Part shown: one piece after another, positions 29,243 through 38,221 of the stretch
Layout: each line of letters starts with the position of its first letter
Position numbering within the stretch: position 1 is the first letter of the stretch
Assembly: GCF_037201975.1 (NCBI RefSeq)
Contig: NZ_CP147520.1
Coordinates: 7,688,001 to 7,752,000, forward strand
Direction: 5' to 3'
Origin: Streptomyces sp. TG1A-60
GTDB taxonomy: Bacteria; Actinomycetota; Actinomycetes; Streptomycetales; Streptomycetaceae
Length of the DNA stretch: 64,000 nucleotides
Program-made: the position numbers and the translations under genes
Notes under the pieces: model-generated
The model's input: only the letters and a program-made list of their open reading frames with translations
Told to the model about the DNA's origin: nothing
The model's database searches: none

Positions 29243-29920
29243 TCAGTGCTGCTGAGCCTTCTGCGGAGTCAACTCGCTCGGCCGTACGACCACGAAGCCC
29301 TCGCCCTCCAGCTTCAGCTGGACGGCCTCGCCGGAGCCGCCGCGGATCATCGAGCCGAAGGACTGGGAGCGGTGCAGCGAGGTGTGGAGGTTGGCCGTCC
29401 AGCCCACGACCGCGTCCGTGTCGACGAACACGGGCAGCTGCGGGGAGACCGGGATGACCAGCGGGCTGCCGTCACAGACGAGACCCAGCCTGCCCTGCCC
29501 GGTGAAGACACTGTTGAACAGGCCGCCACCGGTCACGCCGGCGCCCTTCACGGTCTTGATCTCGTACGACAACGAGGCGTCGAAGCAGAGCACGTTCCGG
29601 CCGTTGACGGTGAACACGTCACCCGCCTCGATGTCGACGACGAAGCAGTTCTGCGCCTCGTGCGCGAACCAGGCCTCGCCCTGCCCGCGCACCGCCATCA
29701 GCGGCAGCCCCTCCCCGGTGACCGCGCGCTTGAGCATGCCGCCCACGCCCTGGCCCTTGCGTTCGAACTGCAGGTTCCCCCGATGGGCGATCATCGCGCC
29801 CTGCCGGGCCAGCATCTCGCCGTTGACGGCATACCTGATCGACTTGGTGTTCTGGACGCTCATCCCCGGCGCGTACGCCGGCTGGACCATGTTCTCGTTC
29901 GAGAAAAGATCGCTCTTCAT
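29243..29920 (-). CDS. AIM24 family protein
   Basis: 225 residues matching the AIM24 (DUF124) family, a double beta-helix or jelly-roll-like fold of unknown biochemical role. Family features are PAYAPGMSVQNTKSIRYAVNG at the start, FVVDIEAGDVFTVNGRNVLC in the middle, then VKGAGVTGGGLFNSVFTG and WTANLHTSLHRSQSFGSMIRGGSGE near the end. No signal peptide. The ATG at 29920 starts at the family boundary; the open frame goes to 29977. Same strand as the alkB-like gene but about 90 bases apart with that gene's own SOS box between, so separate expression is likely. Confidence 0.85.
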   Translation of the reverse strand: MKSDLFSNENMVQPAYAPGMSVQNTKSIRYAVNGEMLARQGAMIAHRGNLQFERKGQGVGGMLKRAVTGEGLPLMAVRGQGEAWFAHEAQNCFVVDIEAGDVFTVNGRNVLCFDASLSYEIKTVKGAGVTGGGLFNSVFTGQGRLGLVCDGSPLVIPVSPQLPVFVDTDAVVGWTANLHTSLHRSQSFGSMIRGGSGEAVQLKLEGEGFVVVRPSELTPQKAQQH

Positions 29921-30021
29921 GTGGGCATGCTGTCCCGGAGCGCCCGATTCCGCCAAGCGACGCGCGCGTCGCGTCACTTGAGGCGCCTGACAACGTCCTG
30001 ACCGGAATGGTAAAAGCGGAC

Positions 30022-30693
30022 ATGACCAACAAGACCGTCGGCGTCGACATCCCGGACCGCCGGGGCCGCACCGGGCTCGACCGCACGGGCCGGGACCTCA
30101 GCGGCAACCCGCGGGTCAAGGTGCGGGACGTGAAACTGCTCTCCAGCCACTGGTACGTGGAGCGCGCCACCACCTTCGACTTCCAGCACACCGACGGCAC
30201 CTGGAGCACCCAGGAGCGCGAGACGCACGACCGGGGCAACGGCGCCACCGTCCTCCTCTACGACGCCGAACGCGAGACCGTGCTGCTCACCCGGCAGTTC
30301 CGCTACCCCGTGTACGTCAACGGCCACCCCGACGGGATGCTCGTGGAGACACCGGGCGGCTTGCTCGACGAGGAGGACGAGCACCCCGAGGTCGCCGTGC
30401 GGCGCGAGGTCGTCGAGGAGACCGGCCACACCATCGGCGAGATCCAGCACGTCTTCGACATCTACATGAGCCCCGGCTCGGTCACCGAACGCGTGAGCTT
30501 CTACGCCGCCCCGTACGGCCCGTCGACCCGCACCCACGAGGGCGGCGGCCTCGACGAGGAGGGCGAGGACATCGAGCTCGTCGAACTGCCCTTCCGTCGG
30601 GCTCTGGAGATGATCCGCAGCGGGGAGATCGCCGACGCCAAGACCGTCATGCTGCTGCAATGGGCGGCCCTGGAAGGCCCGTTCAAGACCTGA
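30022..30693 (+). CDS. NUDIX hydrolase, GDP-mannose pyrophosphatase (NudK)-like
   Basis: About 223 residues. The Nudix signature runs through GGLLDEEDEHPEVAVRREVV and EETGH, with the REVVEE core that binds magnesium. The N-terminal strand domain (DVKLLSSHWYVERATTFDFQ) and RQFRYPVYVNGHPDGMLVE resemble NudK/ADP-ribose pyrophosphatases that cleave sugar nucleotides. A Gly/Glu-rich loop near THEGGGLDEEGEDIE is characteristic of this subgroup. Start at 30022 or 30007; neither has a strong ribosome site. Monocistronic, convergent with argP. Confidence 0.85.
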   Translation: MTNKTVGVDIPDRRGRTGLDRTGRDLSGNPRVKVRDVKLLSSHWYVERATTFDFQHTDGTWSTQERETHDRGNGATVLLYDAERETVLLTRQFRYPVYVNGHPDGMLVETPGGLLDEEDEHPEVAVRREVVEETGHTIGEIQHVFDIYMSPGSVTERVSFYAAPYGPSTRTHEGGGLDEEGEDIELVELPFRRALEMIRSGEIADAKTVMLLQWAALEGPFKT

Positions 30694-30714
30694 CCGCCAC
30701 CGCTGCCGCGTCCG

Positions 30715-31626
30715 TCAGCCGTTCTCCAGCGCCTCGGCCGCCACAGCGGCCACCGCCTCCGCCGCCGCCGTCAGCGCGGGGGAGTCGAGCCTCCACTGCT
30801 GCCAGAACAGCGGCGCGTCCACGGTCCGCTCCGGCGCCAGGTTGACGAGCCGTCCGGCGTCGAGCAGCGGCCCGGCCTGCACGGCGGGCACCATGCCCCA
30901 GCCCATGCCGGTGACCACGGCGTCGACGAAGCCCTCCGACGTCGGCACGTAATGCCGCCGGGCACTGGCCGGGCGGCCCCGCGTCAATGCCCGGACGAAC
31001 GTGTCCTGGAACTCGTCCCGCCGGTCGAAGAACACCACCGGCGCGTCGACGATCGCCTCCTTCAGCGGCACATCCGACCCGGCGCCGAGCCACCTCCGCG
31101 CGAAGGCGGGAGCGGCGACGGGCACGTACCGCATCCGGCCCAGCGCCCGGACCGAGCAACCGGCCACGGCGTCGGGCGCCGAGGTCACCGCCGCCATCAC
31201 CAGCCCCTCGCGCAGCAGCCGGGCCGTGTGCTGCTCGTCCTCGCGGAGCAGCTCGTAACAGGGGCGCAGCTCCTCCGGCACCCGCGTGAGGGCGGGCAGG
31301 AACCAGGTGGCCAGCGAGTCGGCGTTCACCGCGATCGACACGCGCGCGGCCTCCCCGGAGCCCGTCATACCGAGCGCGGTGTGCGTGTCGTGTTCCAGCC
31401 GGGCCAGTTGGCGCGCGAAGCGGACGATCACCTCACCGGACTCCGTCGGCCGCACCGGCTTCTCCCGGATCAGCAGCACCCGGCCGACCCGCTGCTCCAG
31501 CGCCTTGACCCGCTGGCTGACCGCCGACGGCGTCACATGCAGGCCACCGGCCGCCGCGTCGAACGTACCCTCGTCCACCACCGCGAGCAGGGTGCGCACC
31601 AGATCGAGCGGAAGCTGCGACATCAT
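30715..31626 (-). CDS. LysR-family regulator, ArgP/LysG type
   Basis: 303 residues. The N-terminal winged helix-turn-helix contains LVRTLLAVVDEGTFDAAAGG and LHVTPSAVSQRVKALEQRVG. A type-2 periplasmic-binding-like effector domain follows (from VSIAVNADSLATWFLPAL). This is the ArgP/IciA/LysG class that senses basic amino acids (arginine or lysine) and activates an adjacent exporter gene. It is indeed divergent from a LysE/ArgO exporter across 66 bases. ATG 31626 or the next codon is the start. Confidence 0.9.
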   Translation of the reverse strand: MMSQLPLDLVRTLLAVVDEGTFDAAAGGLHVTPSAVSQRVKALEQRVGRVLLIREKPVRPTESGEVIVRFARQLARLEHDTHTALGMTGSGEAARVSIAVNADSLATWFLPALTRVPEELRPCYELLREDEQHTARLLREGLVMAAVTSAPDAVAGCSVRALGRMRYVPVAAPAFARRWLGAGSDVPLKEAIVDAPVVFFDRRDEFQDTFVRALTRGRPASARRHYVPTSEGFVDAVVTGMGWGMVPAVQAGPLLDAGRLVNLAPERTVDAPLFWQQWRLDSPALTAAAEAVAAVAAEALENG

Positions 31627-31692
31627 GGTTGCTAATGATACGTAAGAATCTTTAGCTGTACGCATGGCAGTGGATTTCCTAGCGTCGTCCGT
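31627..31692. promoter_or_regulatory. Divergent promoter/operator region of the LysR regulator and exporter
   Basis: This 66-base stretch is locally AT-rich (TTGCTAATGATACGTAAGAA and neighbouring bases) in a very GC-rich genome. It separates the regulator from its likely target exporter, so it must contain both promoters and the LysR operator. I cannot define the boxes exactly. Confidence 0.5.
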
Positions 31693-32310
31693 GTGATCAG
31701 TGAAATGACCGCCCTCGCCGCCGGATTCGGCACCGGCCTCTCCCTCATCGTCGCCATCGGCGCCCAGAACGCCTTCGTCCTGCGCCAGGGACTGCACCGC
31801 GACGCCGTGCTCCCCGTCGTGGCGATCTGCGCCCTCTCCGACGCGGTCCTGATCACGCTCGGCGTCGCCGGGGTCGGTGCCGTGGTCGTCGCCTGGCCCG
31901 CCGCCCTGACCGCGGTCGCCCTGGTCGGCGGCGGCTTCCTGCTGGTCTACGGCGCTCTCGCCGCCCGCCGCGTCCTGCGGCCCGCGGGCGAGGCGCTGCG
32001 CACCGAGAACGGGACGACGGGCTCCCGGCGCCGGGCCGTCCTCACCTGTCTGGCCCTGACCTGGCTCAACCCGCACGTCTATCTCGACACCGTGTTCCTG
32101 CTCGGCTCCATCGCCGCCGATCGCGGCTCCCTGCGCTGGACCTTCGCCCTCGGCGCCGTCTTCGCCAGCCTGTGCTGGTTCGCCGGCCTCGGCTTCGGAG
32201 CCCGGCTGCTCAGCCGCTTCCTGGCCCGCCCGGCGGCCTGGCGCGTCCTCGACGGCCTGGTCGCGGTGACGATGCTCGCGCTCGGGGGCATGCTGATCGC
32301 CGGAGCGTGA
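31693..32310 (+). CDS. LysE/ArgO-type basic amino-acid exporter
   Basis: 205 residues with about five or six membrane segments. Family marks are the N-terminal GLSLIVAIGAQNAFVLRQG and the mid-protein LTWLNPHVYLDTVFLLGS, both typical of LysE/ArgO. It exports excess arginine or lysine from the cytoplasm and is probably activated by the divergent LysR protein when those amino acids accumulate. GTG 31693 is used; ATG 31705 is possible. No partner genes follow. Confidence 0.92.
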   Translation: MISEMTALAAGFGTGLSLIVAIGAQNAFVLRQGLHRDAVLPVVAICALSDAVLITLGVAGVGAVVVAWPAALTAVALVGGGFLLVYGALAARRVLRPAGEALRTENGTTGSRRRAVLTCLALTWLNPHVYLDTVFLLGSIAADRGSLRWTFALGAVFASLCWFAGLGFGARLLSRFLARPAAWRVLDGLVAVTMLALGGMLIAGA

Positions 32311-32434
32311 GCGACGCCACCGGGCACGTGCGTCGACAGCATGTGAGACGGCGGCGAAATCGCATGTCCCGGCGGTGGCGCCCGCCGCGATAGTGATGTC
32401 CGTATCGAAAGATGTACCGAGCATCAGGACGCGC

Positions 32435-32808
32435 GTGGACACCACCGAGAGCAGCACCGGCGACAACAGCGCCCCGGAGGGCGACTCACTGACGACATCC
32501 CGCCGTGGCCGCCGCCGCTGGGCGATGGACACCCGCCCCTCGCGCCGTCCCGCCTACCGGCGCCTGTGGTCCTCGACCATCGTCACGGCGGTCGGCAGCC
32601 AGCTGACCGCCGCCGCCGTGCCCAAGCAGATCTACGACATCACCGGCTCCTCCGCCTGGGTCGGCTACGCGAGCCTCGCCGGCTGGTGCCCCTCGTGGTC
32701 TTCGCGCTGTGGGGCGGCGCGGTCGCCGACAGCGTGGACCGCCGCACCCTGCTGCTCATCACCAGCACCGGCCGGCCCTACACGCCCCGCGCGATCAGCG
32801 GCCACTGA
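32435..32808 (+). pseudogene. MFS transporter N-terminal remnant
   Basis: A GTG-started frame encodes the beginning of an MFS multidrug-type transporter: RPAYRRLWSSTIVTAVGSQL then PKQIYDITGSSAWVGYASLAG. At about 32684 one G seems lost, because the next frame continues VPLVVFALWGGAVADSVDRRTLLLITSTG with the family motif A region. After that, homology stops within ten residues. Only about 115 of roughly 420 residues remain, so it is broken twice and non-functional. Confidence 0.75.
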
Positions 32809-32874
32809 GCCGGTCGGCGCCGACGACGAGCGGCGGTCGGCTGCGTGCCGGGCTCCGTTGCGGGGAAGCGGGCG

Positions 32875-33375
32875 TCACAGCCGGGCGTACTCCAGGCGTA
32901 CGGTGGTGGCGAGGCGGGCGAGGGCTTCCTCGGCGCCCCCGCGGTCGGTCTTGTCGAGGAGGGCGAGGGCGTCGGCGGCAGCCAGGCGTACGCGCTGGGG
33001 CACTTCGTCGAGGGCGGCCATGCGGTAGGCGATGGTACGGCGGGCCGCGCGCTCCTCGGCGCTGACGCCGTTCGGCCCGGTGCGCGGGAAGACGGCGGCC
33101 TCGTAGGCGGTCACATGGATGAGTACGCCGTGGGCGATGCCCTCGGCGTAGCCCCGCTGCCCGGCCTGCCGCTGGGCGGTGGCGAAGTGCGCCATCGCCC
33201 GCCGCCGTGCGATGAGCGAGCCCACCATGCCGACGAGCCCCGCGCAGACGGCCGCCCCCAGGGCGATGAAACCACCGCCGAGCAGTGCGCCGATGAGCGC
33301 GCCGCCGGCCATCAGCAGGCAGGTCAGCCCGGTGGTGAGCATCAGCAGGGCGCGCGCGGGAGTGAAGGAGGCCAT
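32875..33375 (-). CDS. Small membrane protein of unknown function
   Basis: 166 residues. Two hydrophobic segments lie near the N-terminus (LLMLTTGLTCLLMAGGALIG and GFIALGAAVCAGLVGMVG), followed by a cytoplasmic helical region rich in Ala/Arg/Glu with likely coiled-coil character (RRAMAHFATAQRQAGQRGYA; LAATDALALLDKTDR-like). I do not recognise the family. It stands alone, 366 bases from mraY and divergent from it. Confidence 0.6.
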   Translation of the reverse strand: MASFTPARALLMLTTGLTCLLMAGGALIGALLGGGFIALGAAVCAGLVGMVGSLIARRRAMAHFATAQRQAGQRGYAEGIAHGVLIHVTAYEAAVFPRTGPNGVSAEERAARRTIAYRMAALDEVPQRVRLAAADALALLDKTDRGGAEEALARLATTVRLEYARL

Positions 33376-33741
33376 GACGTGCAGTGTCTCAGCCCGAGCC
33401 GGGTGCCTGCAGGGAGGGCCGGGTCACGGGCGGGCGCGGTGACCGTGCATGTCGGCAGGTCGCTGCCCGGGCTGGCGGGTCGCTCGTCGTCACGGGGCCC
33501 CGGACCTCGGTACGGGCGGCCATGTGGTGAGCACCGTTTCGAGTGACCCGGGCTCCGCCGAGTCGACGGATCCGGCAGACGGCGTTCGTCGCCAAGGGGT
33601 GCCGCATGCTCCGGTTCCGCTGTCAACTACCCACTGGCGTACGAAGATCGGGTGTCTGCATAGGGTGGGGCTTGTGAGAAGCAGCGACACCGGTGAGGCG
33701 GTCGCGTACCGGAGCGCGACCGAGGGGGAGACCGCCGTCCG
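33376..33741. other. 366-base intergenic region upstream of mraY paralogue
   Basis: No credible gene is seen. Short open frames here change composition and have no ribosome site. The final 80 bases (TGCATAGGGTGGGG near 33657 and onward) are the likely place of the mraY promoter. GGGGGAG at 33724-33730 is the ribosome site for the downstream ATG. Confidence 0.4.
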
Positions 33742-34809
33742 ATGAATCAGATCCTGTATGCCGGGGCGATCGGCCTGTTCCTGACACTGGTCGGCACACC
33801 GCTGCTGATCAAGCTTCTGGCCCGCAAGGGCTATGGGCAGTTCATCCGTGACGACGGCCCGCGCGGCCACCACGGCAAGCGCGGCACCCCCACCATGGGC
33901 GGTATCGCCTTCATCCTCGCCACCCTCGTCGCGTACGCCGTGACCAAGATCATCACCGGTGAGAGTCCGACGTACCCCGGTGTCCTGGTGCTGTTCCTGA
34001 TGGCGGGCATGGGTCTCGTCGGGTTCCTCGACGACTACATCAAGATCGTGAAGCGGCGTTCGCTGGGACTGCGGGCCGGCGCGAAGATGGCCGGCCAGTT
34101 GATCGTCGGCATCCTCTTCGCTCTCCTGGCCATCCGGTTCGCGGACGACCGGGGCCAGACGCCGGCCTCTCTGAAGCTGTCGTTCGTCACCGACTTCGGC
34201 TGGACCATCGGGCCCGTGCTGTTCGTCGTATGGGCGCTGTTCATGATCCTGGCCATGTCGAACGGGGTGAACCTGACCGACGGTCTGGACGGCCTCGCCA
34301 CCGGCGCGTCGGTCATGGTCTTCGGCGGCTACACGTTCATCGGCCTGTGGCAGTTCCAGAACTCGTGCGCCAACGCCATGGAACTCACCGACCCTGCCTC
34401 CTGCATCGAGGTACGTGATCCGCTCGACCTCGCCGTCGTCGCCGCGGCGCTGATGGGCGCCTGCTTCGGGTTCCTGTGGTGGAACACCTCACCCGCCAAG
34501 ATCTTCATGGGCGACACCGGCTCCCTCGCCCTCGGCGGCGCCCTGGCGGCCCTCGCCATCTGCTCCCGTACCGAACTGCTCCTCGCCGTCCTCGGCGGGC
34601 TCTTCGTCCTCATCACGCTGTCGGTCGTCATCCAGGTCGGCTCCTTCAAGCTGACCGGCAAGCGTGTCTTCCGCATGGCCCCTCTCCAACACCACTTCGA
34701 ACTCAAGGGCTGGTCCGAAGTCCTCGTCGTCGTCCGCTTCTGGACCATCCAGGGCATATGCGTGATCGTCGGCCTCGGCCTCTTCTACGCGGGGTGGGCC
34801 ACGAGCTGA
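33742..34809 (+). CDS. Phospho-N-acetylmuramoyl-pentapeptide transferase, stand-alone MraY paralogue
   Basis: 355 residues with about ten membrane segments. MraY moves phospho-MurNAc-pentapeptide from UDP to undecaprenyl phosphate, making lipid I at the inner membrane. All the key motifs are present: GTPTMGGIAFI, the Asp pair in FLDDYIK, MSNGVNLTDGLDGLA with its catalytic Asp, IFMGDTGSLALGG and the LQHHFELKGW loop. It appears active. Unlike the usual gene it is not within the division/cell-wall cluster: neighbours are an unknown membrane protein and a secreted protein. So it is probably a second copy, possibly for special growth phases or tolerance to MraY inhibitors. Confidence 0.93.
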   Translation: MNQILYAGAIGLFLTLVGTPLLIKLLARKGYGQFIRDDGPRGHHGKRGTPTMGGIAFILATLVAYAVTKIITGESPTYPGVLVLFLMAGMGLVGFLDDYIKIVKRRSLGLRAGAKMAGQLIVGILFALLAIRFADDRGQTPASLKLSFVTDFGWTIGPVLFVVWALFMILAMSNGVNLTDGLDGLATGASVMVFGGYTFIGLWQFQNSCANAMELTDPASCIEVRDPLDLAVVAAALMGACFGFLWWNTSPAKIFMGDTGSLALGGALAALAICSRTELLLAVLGGLFVLITLSVVIQVGSFKLTGKRVFRMAPLQHHFELKGWSEVLVVVRFWTIQGICVIVGLGLFYAGWATS

Positions 34810-34968
34810 GGCACGTGACCGGCGGCGGCAACGGGCCCGCACAGTCCGGCCGTCCCCACGGCGTCGGCGCACCCTGAAGAGTTATAGGGACCGCTCGAAC
34901 AGCGCGGCACGTAGCTTGGCCCTGGCCGCACGGCCGAATGCCCACAACGAGCCAGAGGAGAGCGGGAC

Positions 34969-35391
34969 ATGAGGATGACGGCGAAGCGGCTGACGGCGGT
35001 CGCGGGCGGACTGGTCATGGCGGCCGGCGCCCTCACGGTCGGCACCGCGTCCACCGCGTCGGCCGCGACCTGCTACGGAGGCGCGGTCGGCAAGACCTTC
35101 AACATGGGGCAGGACGAAGCCGAACACCGCTTCGGCCCCTACACCACCTCATCGCGGTGCAACGACATCAATCTGAAGATCACCAGCTGGGGCAACGCCA
35201 ACCCGCTGTTCGTGCGGGTCTGCTTCCACCCCTCGTCCGGTGGGACGACGTGCAACGCGTGGAAGGAGTTCACCAAGAAGGGCGACCTGAACAAGTGGCG
35301 CGTGATCGCCACCGACGTCAAGGACGGCACCAGGTACAGCGTCTCCATGGACTTCGCCAGCAACACCTTCAAGGGGGACCTCGCCCACTGA
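34969..35391 (+). CDS. Small secreted protein
   Basis: 140 residues. A clear Sec signal peptide (basic MRMTAKR, hydrophobic LTAVAGGLVMAAGALTVG, cleavage after ASA near residue 33) is followed by a compact domain of about 107 residues. It contains four cysteines (CYGGAVG, SSRCND, VRVCFH, TTCNAW) that could form two disulfides, and alternating strand-like segments. GAGGAGAGCGGG precedes the ATG. I do not recognise the family. Single gene, same strand as mraY but about 160 bases away. Confidence 0.75.
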   Translation: MRMTAKRLTAVAGGLVMAAGALTVGTASTASAATCYGGAVGKTFNMGQDEAEHRFGPYTTSSRCNDINLKITSWGNANPLFVRVCFHPSSGGTTCNAWKEFTKKGDLNKWRVIATDVKDGTRYSVSMDFASNTFKGDLAH

Positions 35392-35410
35392 CCACGGCCG
35401 GGCCTGTCGG

Positions 35411-35650
35411 CTACGAGGCACGCGGCGCCAGCCTGAACACCACGTTCCGCCGAAGCGGCCCCGTCGGCACGCTCGGGTCGTCGAAGTCGTCGGCCGGGTC
35501 GCGGGTCATGCCGAGGCGCCGCATCACCGCCTGGGAGCGGAGGTTGGCGGCGGTGGTCACCGCGGGGATCTCCGCGAGGCCGAGGTCCCCGAAGCCGTAG
35601 CCCACTTCGGCCCGCGCGGCCTCGGTGGCGTAACCGCGGCCCCACGTCGA
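35411..35650 (-). pseudogene. GNAT (RimJ/RimL-like) acetyltransferase C-terminal remnant
   Basis: The minus strand encodes the C-terminal half of a RimJ-type acetyltransferase: WGRGYATEAARAEVGYGF (acetyl-CoA loop), then VTTAANLRSQAVMRRLGMTR and RRNVVFRLAPRAS. Upstream the frame stays open to 36022, but that part (Pro/Ala/Arg-rich) does not resemble the family's N-terminal half. So the N-terminus has been lost or replaced and the gene is probably dead. Confidence 0.6.
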
Positions 35651-36202
35651 ACGGCCCTCCGGTTCCGGCGGGTCCGTGCCGCAGTCGTCCGCCGACGCGG
35701 CTGCGAAGGACAGCCCGCACCCTGACCCGGCACCCGAGTCCGCGGCCCGTGGCCGGGGCGGCGCGGGCGGGGGATCGGCGAGCGTCCCGCGCGGTTGGCG
35801 CTCGGAGCACTCCAGGGTGACGCCGGCGGTGTCGGCGGGATCGGCGTTCGCGCGCCGGACCGCGTTGGTGGGGAGTCCGCCGGTGGCGAAAACGGCGTCA
35901 TCGGGGACCGGGGAGCGTTCCCCGTGGGCGAGGCGCGCCGCCGTGTGCCGTGCCCCGGCGGCGCAGGACGGATGCGCGGGTGCGGCCATCCGGACGAGGC
36001 GGGGCCTCCTGCACGCGATCAAGGCAGCCTCACCGCGTCCGGGTAGCGCTGCACCCCGCCGGACGGGGCGTCATGGACGCTCCACCCGGGGGTGTCCGCT
36101 GCTGCGGCAGGGCTCCGTCGGCGGGACGCGCCGACACTGACTGCCGTCATCGAATCCTCCTTGTCGCTCAGGGCGGTGGCACGGGCCGAGGTGGCGGGCC
36201 GC
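35651..36202. other. Degenerate region without an intact gene
   Basis: About 550 bases with long open frames on both strands but no recognisable protein, no ribosome site and erratic composition. It lies between a GNAT remnant and an SDR remnant and is best read as gene-decay debris. Confidence 0.4.
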
Positions 36203-36231
36203 CGGTGCTGTTGTCGAAGACAACAGCACCG
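36203..36231. repeat. Perfect 13-bp inverted repeat
   Basis: CGGTGCTGTTGTC, spacer GAA, GACAACAGCACCG. The arms are exact complements. It could be a terminator hairpin (no T-run), a regulator operator or a recombination scar. It lies in the decayed region, about 75 bases after the end of the degenerate frame and far from any intact start, so a role is not assigned. Confidence 0.75.
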
Positions 36232-36372
36232 GGCACACAAAACACCAGGTGGTGGAGGGGTTGTGCGGGTGCGGGCGGGTAGTGGCGCGAGCTGCAATTG
36301 TTCCTCAGTATGGCGAGCGTCGACGAGGGCCCGTCCCTTGGGGAGCGGCACGTCCGTGCCGGCTGGCCCGGC

Positions 36373-36545
36373 ATGCGTGGCAAGAGGGTGGTGGTCACCG
36401 GGGGCAGCCGGGGCCCGGGTGAGGGCGTCGTGGCTCCTGCTCGCCGAGGGCGCCCGGGTGGCGACCTGCGCGCGGACGGCGGCGTACCGACGGGCGTTCG
36501 GCGGCGTGCCCCGGAACGTGCCGATGGCGGCGGGAATCAGGTGGT
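36373..36545 (+). pseudogene. Short-chain dehydrogenase (SDR) N-terminal remnant
   Basis: ATG 36373 begins MRGKRVVVTGGSRGPG, the nucleotide-binding start of an SDR. The continuation ASWLLLAEGARVATCART, the expected next element, is in another frame from about 36425. After about 50 residues the similarity ends. One frameshift plus truncation means it is non-functional. Confidence 0.6.
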
Positions 36546-36561
36546 CGGGTCGGAAGGAGCG

Positions 36562-37974
36562 TCAGGCCGCGGCCCCCAGCACCACCCGTGACCGGTGTTC
36601 GAAGTCCTGGACGAGGGGCTCGTGGCGGCGGGTGGTGAGGCGGCCCCGGAAGTCGCGGAGGGCCTGGATGGAGCGTTCGCTGTGGACGCCGCTGAGCGTT
36701 TCGAGGGCGTCGGTGGCGGTGGCGATGGCCTCGTCGAGCCGGTTCTGCTGGAGGTGGGCGGTGGCCAGGACGGACCGGCTGATGGCCTGGCGGCGGCGCC
36801 GGTCGGCGTGGGCGCGCACCGACTCGCGTGCCGTGTGCTCGGCCTGGGCGGCCAGGCCCAGGTCACGGAAGCACAGGGCGGACTCGGCCTGGAGGTAGTG
36901 GTGGTCGAGGAACCGCACCCAGGGCGACTCCTGGGCGGTGCCCCGGCTCGCGTCGAGCTGCTTCTCGGCCGCGCGCAGGGCCTCGGCGGTCTCGCGGGGC
37001 CGGCCCAGTGCCGCGTGGCCGCGCGCGGACATGGCGTGCAGCCGCATCAGGCCGAGGGGACTGCCCGCGTCCTTGGCGGTGGCGACTCCGGCGCGGGCCA
37101 GCGCCACCCCCTCGTCGGGGCGGCCCAGACTGGTCGCGAGGTGGGAGAGTCCGGCGAGGATCTGCCCGCCCAGCACATGGTCGCGGCCCTCCGCACAGAG
37201 CCTGAGCCCCTGTGTCATGTACCGCTGGGCCAGGCCGTACTCCCCGGTGTCGTACGAACTCCAGCCCGCCATGGCGGCGAGCCGGCCGGCGGCGGCGAAC
37301 AGCTCGCGCCGGTGGTGCGGCGGTGTGCCCCGCTGCTGGAGCAGGGGGACGACCCCGGTGGTGAGGTACTGCACGATGCTCGTGCGGACTCCGCCGCCCC
37401 CGTAGTGATTGTCCATCTCGTCGAACATGCGGAGCATCGCGTGGACCTGCTCCACCGGCCCGCCCCCCGGCACCGGCGCGAGCCTGGGGGAGTCCCGGCT
37501 CTCCACCAGCCACAGCAGCCAGGCCCGCTGAGGGCCTGTCAGCGCGCCCGGTACGAACGGCACCGGACCGAGCAGAGTGCGCCGGGAGGTGTCGGTGGAG
37601 CCCAGCTCGACCAGGGTGTGCAGGGTCTCTGCGACGTTCTCCATGTACATCAACGCCCGTCCCGCCACTGGTCGTCCGCGGTCGAGCGGGAAGCCCAGGT
37701 CCGCCGGAGTGAGCGCGCGGCCCACCCGTTCACCGAGGACCGCGGCGATCAACTCCGGTGTGTTCCCCCGTGGTTGCTGGCCCTGGAGCCAGCGGGTGAC
37801 GGAGGCCTTGTCGTAGCTGGTCTCCGCGCCCTGACAGCGGCCCAGTTCGTTGACCCGGAGGGCGAGCGAGGCATACGAACAGCCCGCCTCCTTCAGGGCT
37901 GCCGCCAGCGGCTTGTTGGGCCCACCGGCCCCCTTGACCGGGTTCCTCGATAATCCGTTCGTCACGGCGGCCAT
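36562..37974 (-). CDS. NsdA-like TPR transcriptional regulator
   Basis: About 470 residues. The N-terminus has a degenerate helix-turn-helix (LKEAGCSYASLALRVNELGR, then YDKASVTRWLQGQQPRGNTP). The rest is a string of helical, tetratricopeptide-like repeats (for example GEYGLAQRYMTQGLRLCAEG and LGRPDEGVALARAGVATAKD). The layout matches the Streptomyces NsdA family, whose founding member represses sporulation and antibiotic production; several paralogues exist, so I do not give the symbol. ATG 37974 is chosen because the conserved region starts soon after. It is divergent from a helix-turn-helix/DUF397 pair across about 250 bases. Confidence 0.8.
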   Translation of the reverse strand: MAAVTNGLSRNPVKGAGGPNKPLAAALKEAGCSYASLALRVNELGRCQGAETSYDKASVTRWLQGQQPRGNTPELIAAVLGERVGRALTPADLGFPLDRGRPVAGRALMYMENVAETLHTLVELGSTDTSRRTLLGPVPFVPGALTGPQRAWLLWLVESRDSPRLAPVPGGGPVEQVHAMLRMFDEMDNHYGGGGVRTSIVQYLTTGVVPLLQQRGTPPHHRRELFAAAGRLAAMAGWSSYDTGEYGLAQRYMTQGLRLCAEGRDHVLGGQILAGLSHLATSLGRPDEGVALARAGVATAKDAGSPLGLMRLHAMSARGHAALGRPRETAEALRAAEKQLDASRGTAQESPWVRFLDHHYLQAESALCFRDLGLAAQAEHTARESVRAHADRRRRQAISRSVLATAHLQQNRLDEAIATATDALETLSGVHSERSIQALRDFRGRLTTRRHEPLVQDFEHRSRVVLGAAA

Positions 37975-38221
37975 CCAGGTGTCGCATCGTGCCGGCGCGG
38001 CTCGAGTCGTACCCGCCCGGCGCCGACTCCGGGGCGGGCCGGAGGGAGTCAGAGAGACACTGCGCACCGTGTGTGGCAGGTCACTCGATCACTATGGTGG
38101 CCGAAGAACTCAGCCCGCAACCTGCGTTCTGATAATTTCAGAACGAACTGCGAGGATCTGTTCGTGTCAACGGATCGCGTGGCACACTGCACGCTGTGGA
38201 TCCCGCCCCGGGAGGTTGCGC

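Noticed and set aside
33449..33745. 98-codon frame upstream of mraY
   Set aside because: Overlaps the mraY start, has no ribosome site and resembles no protein.
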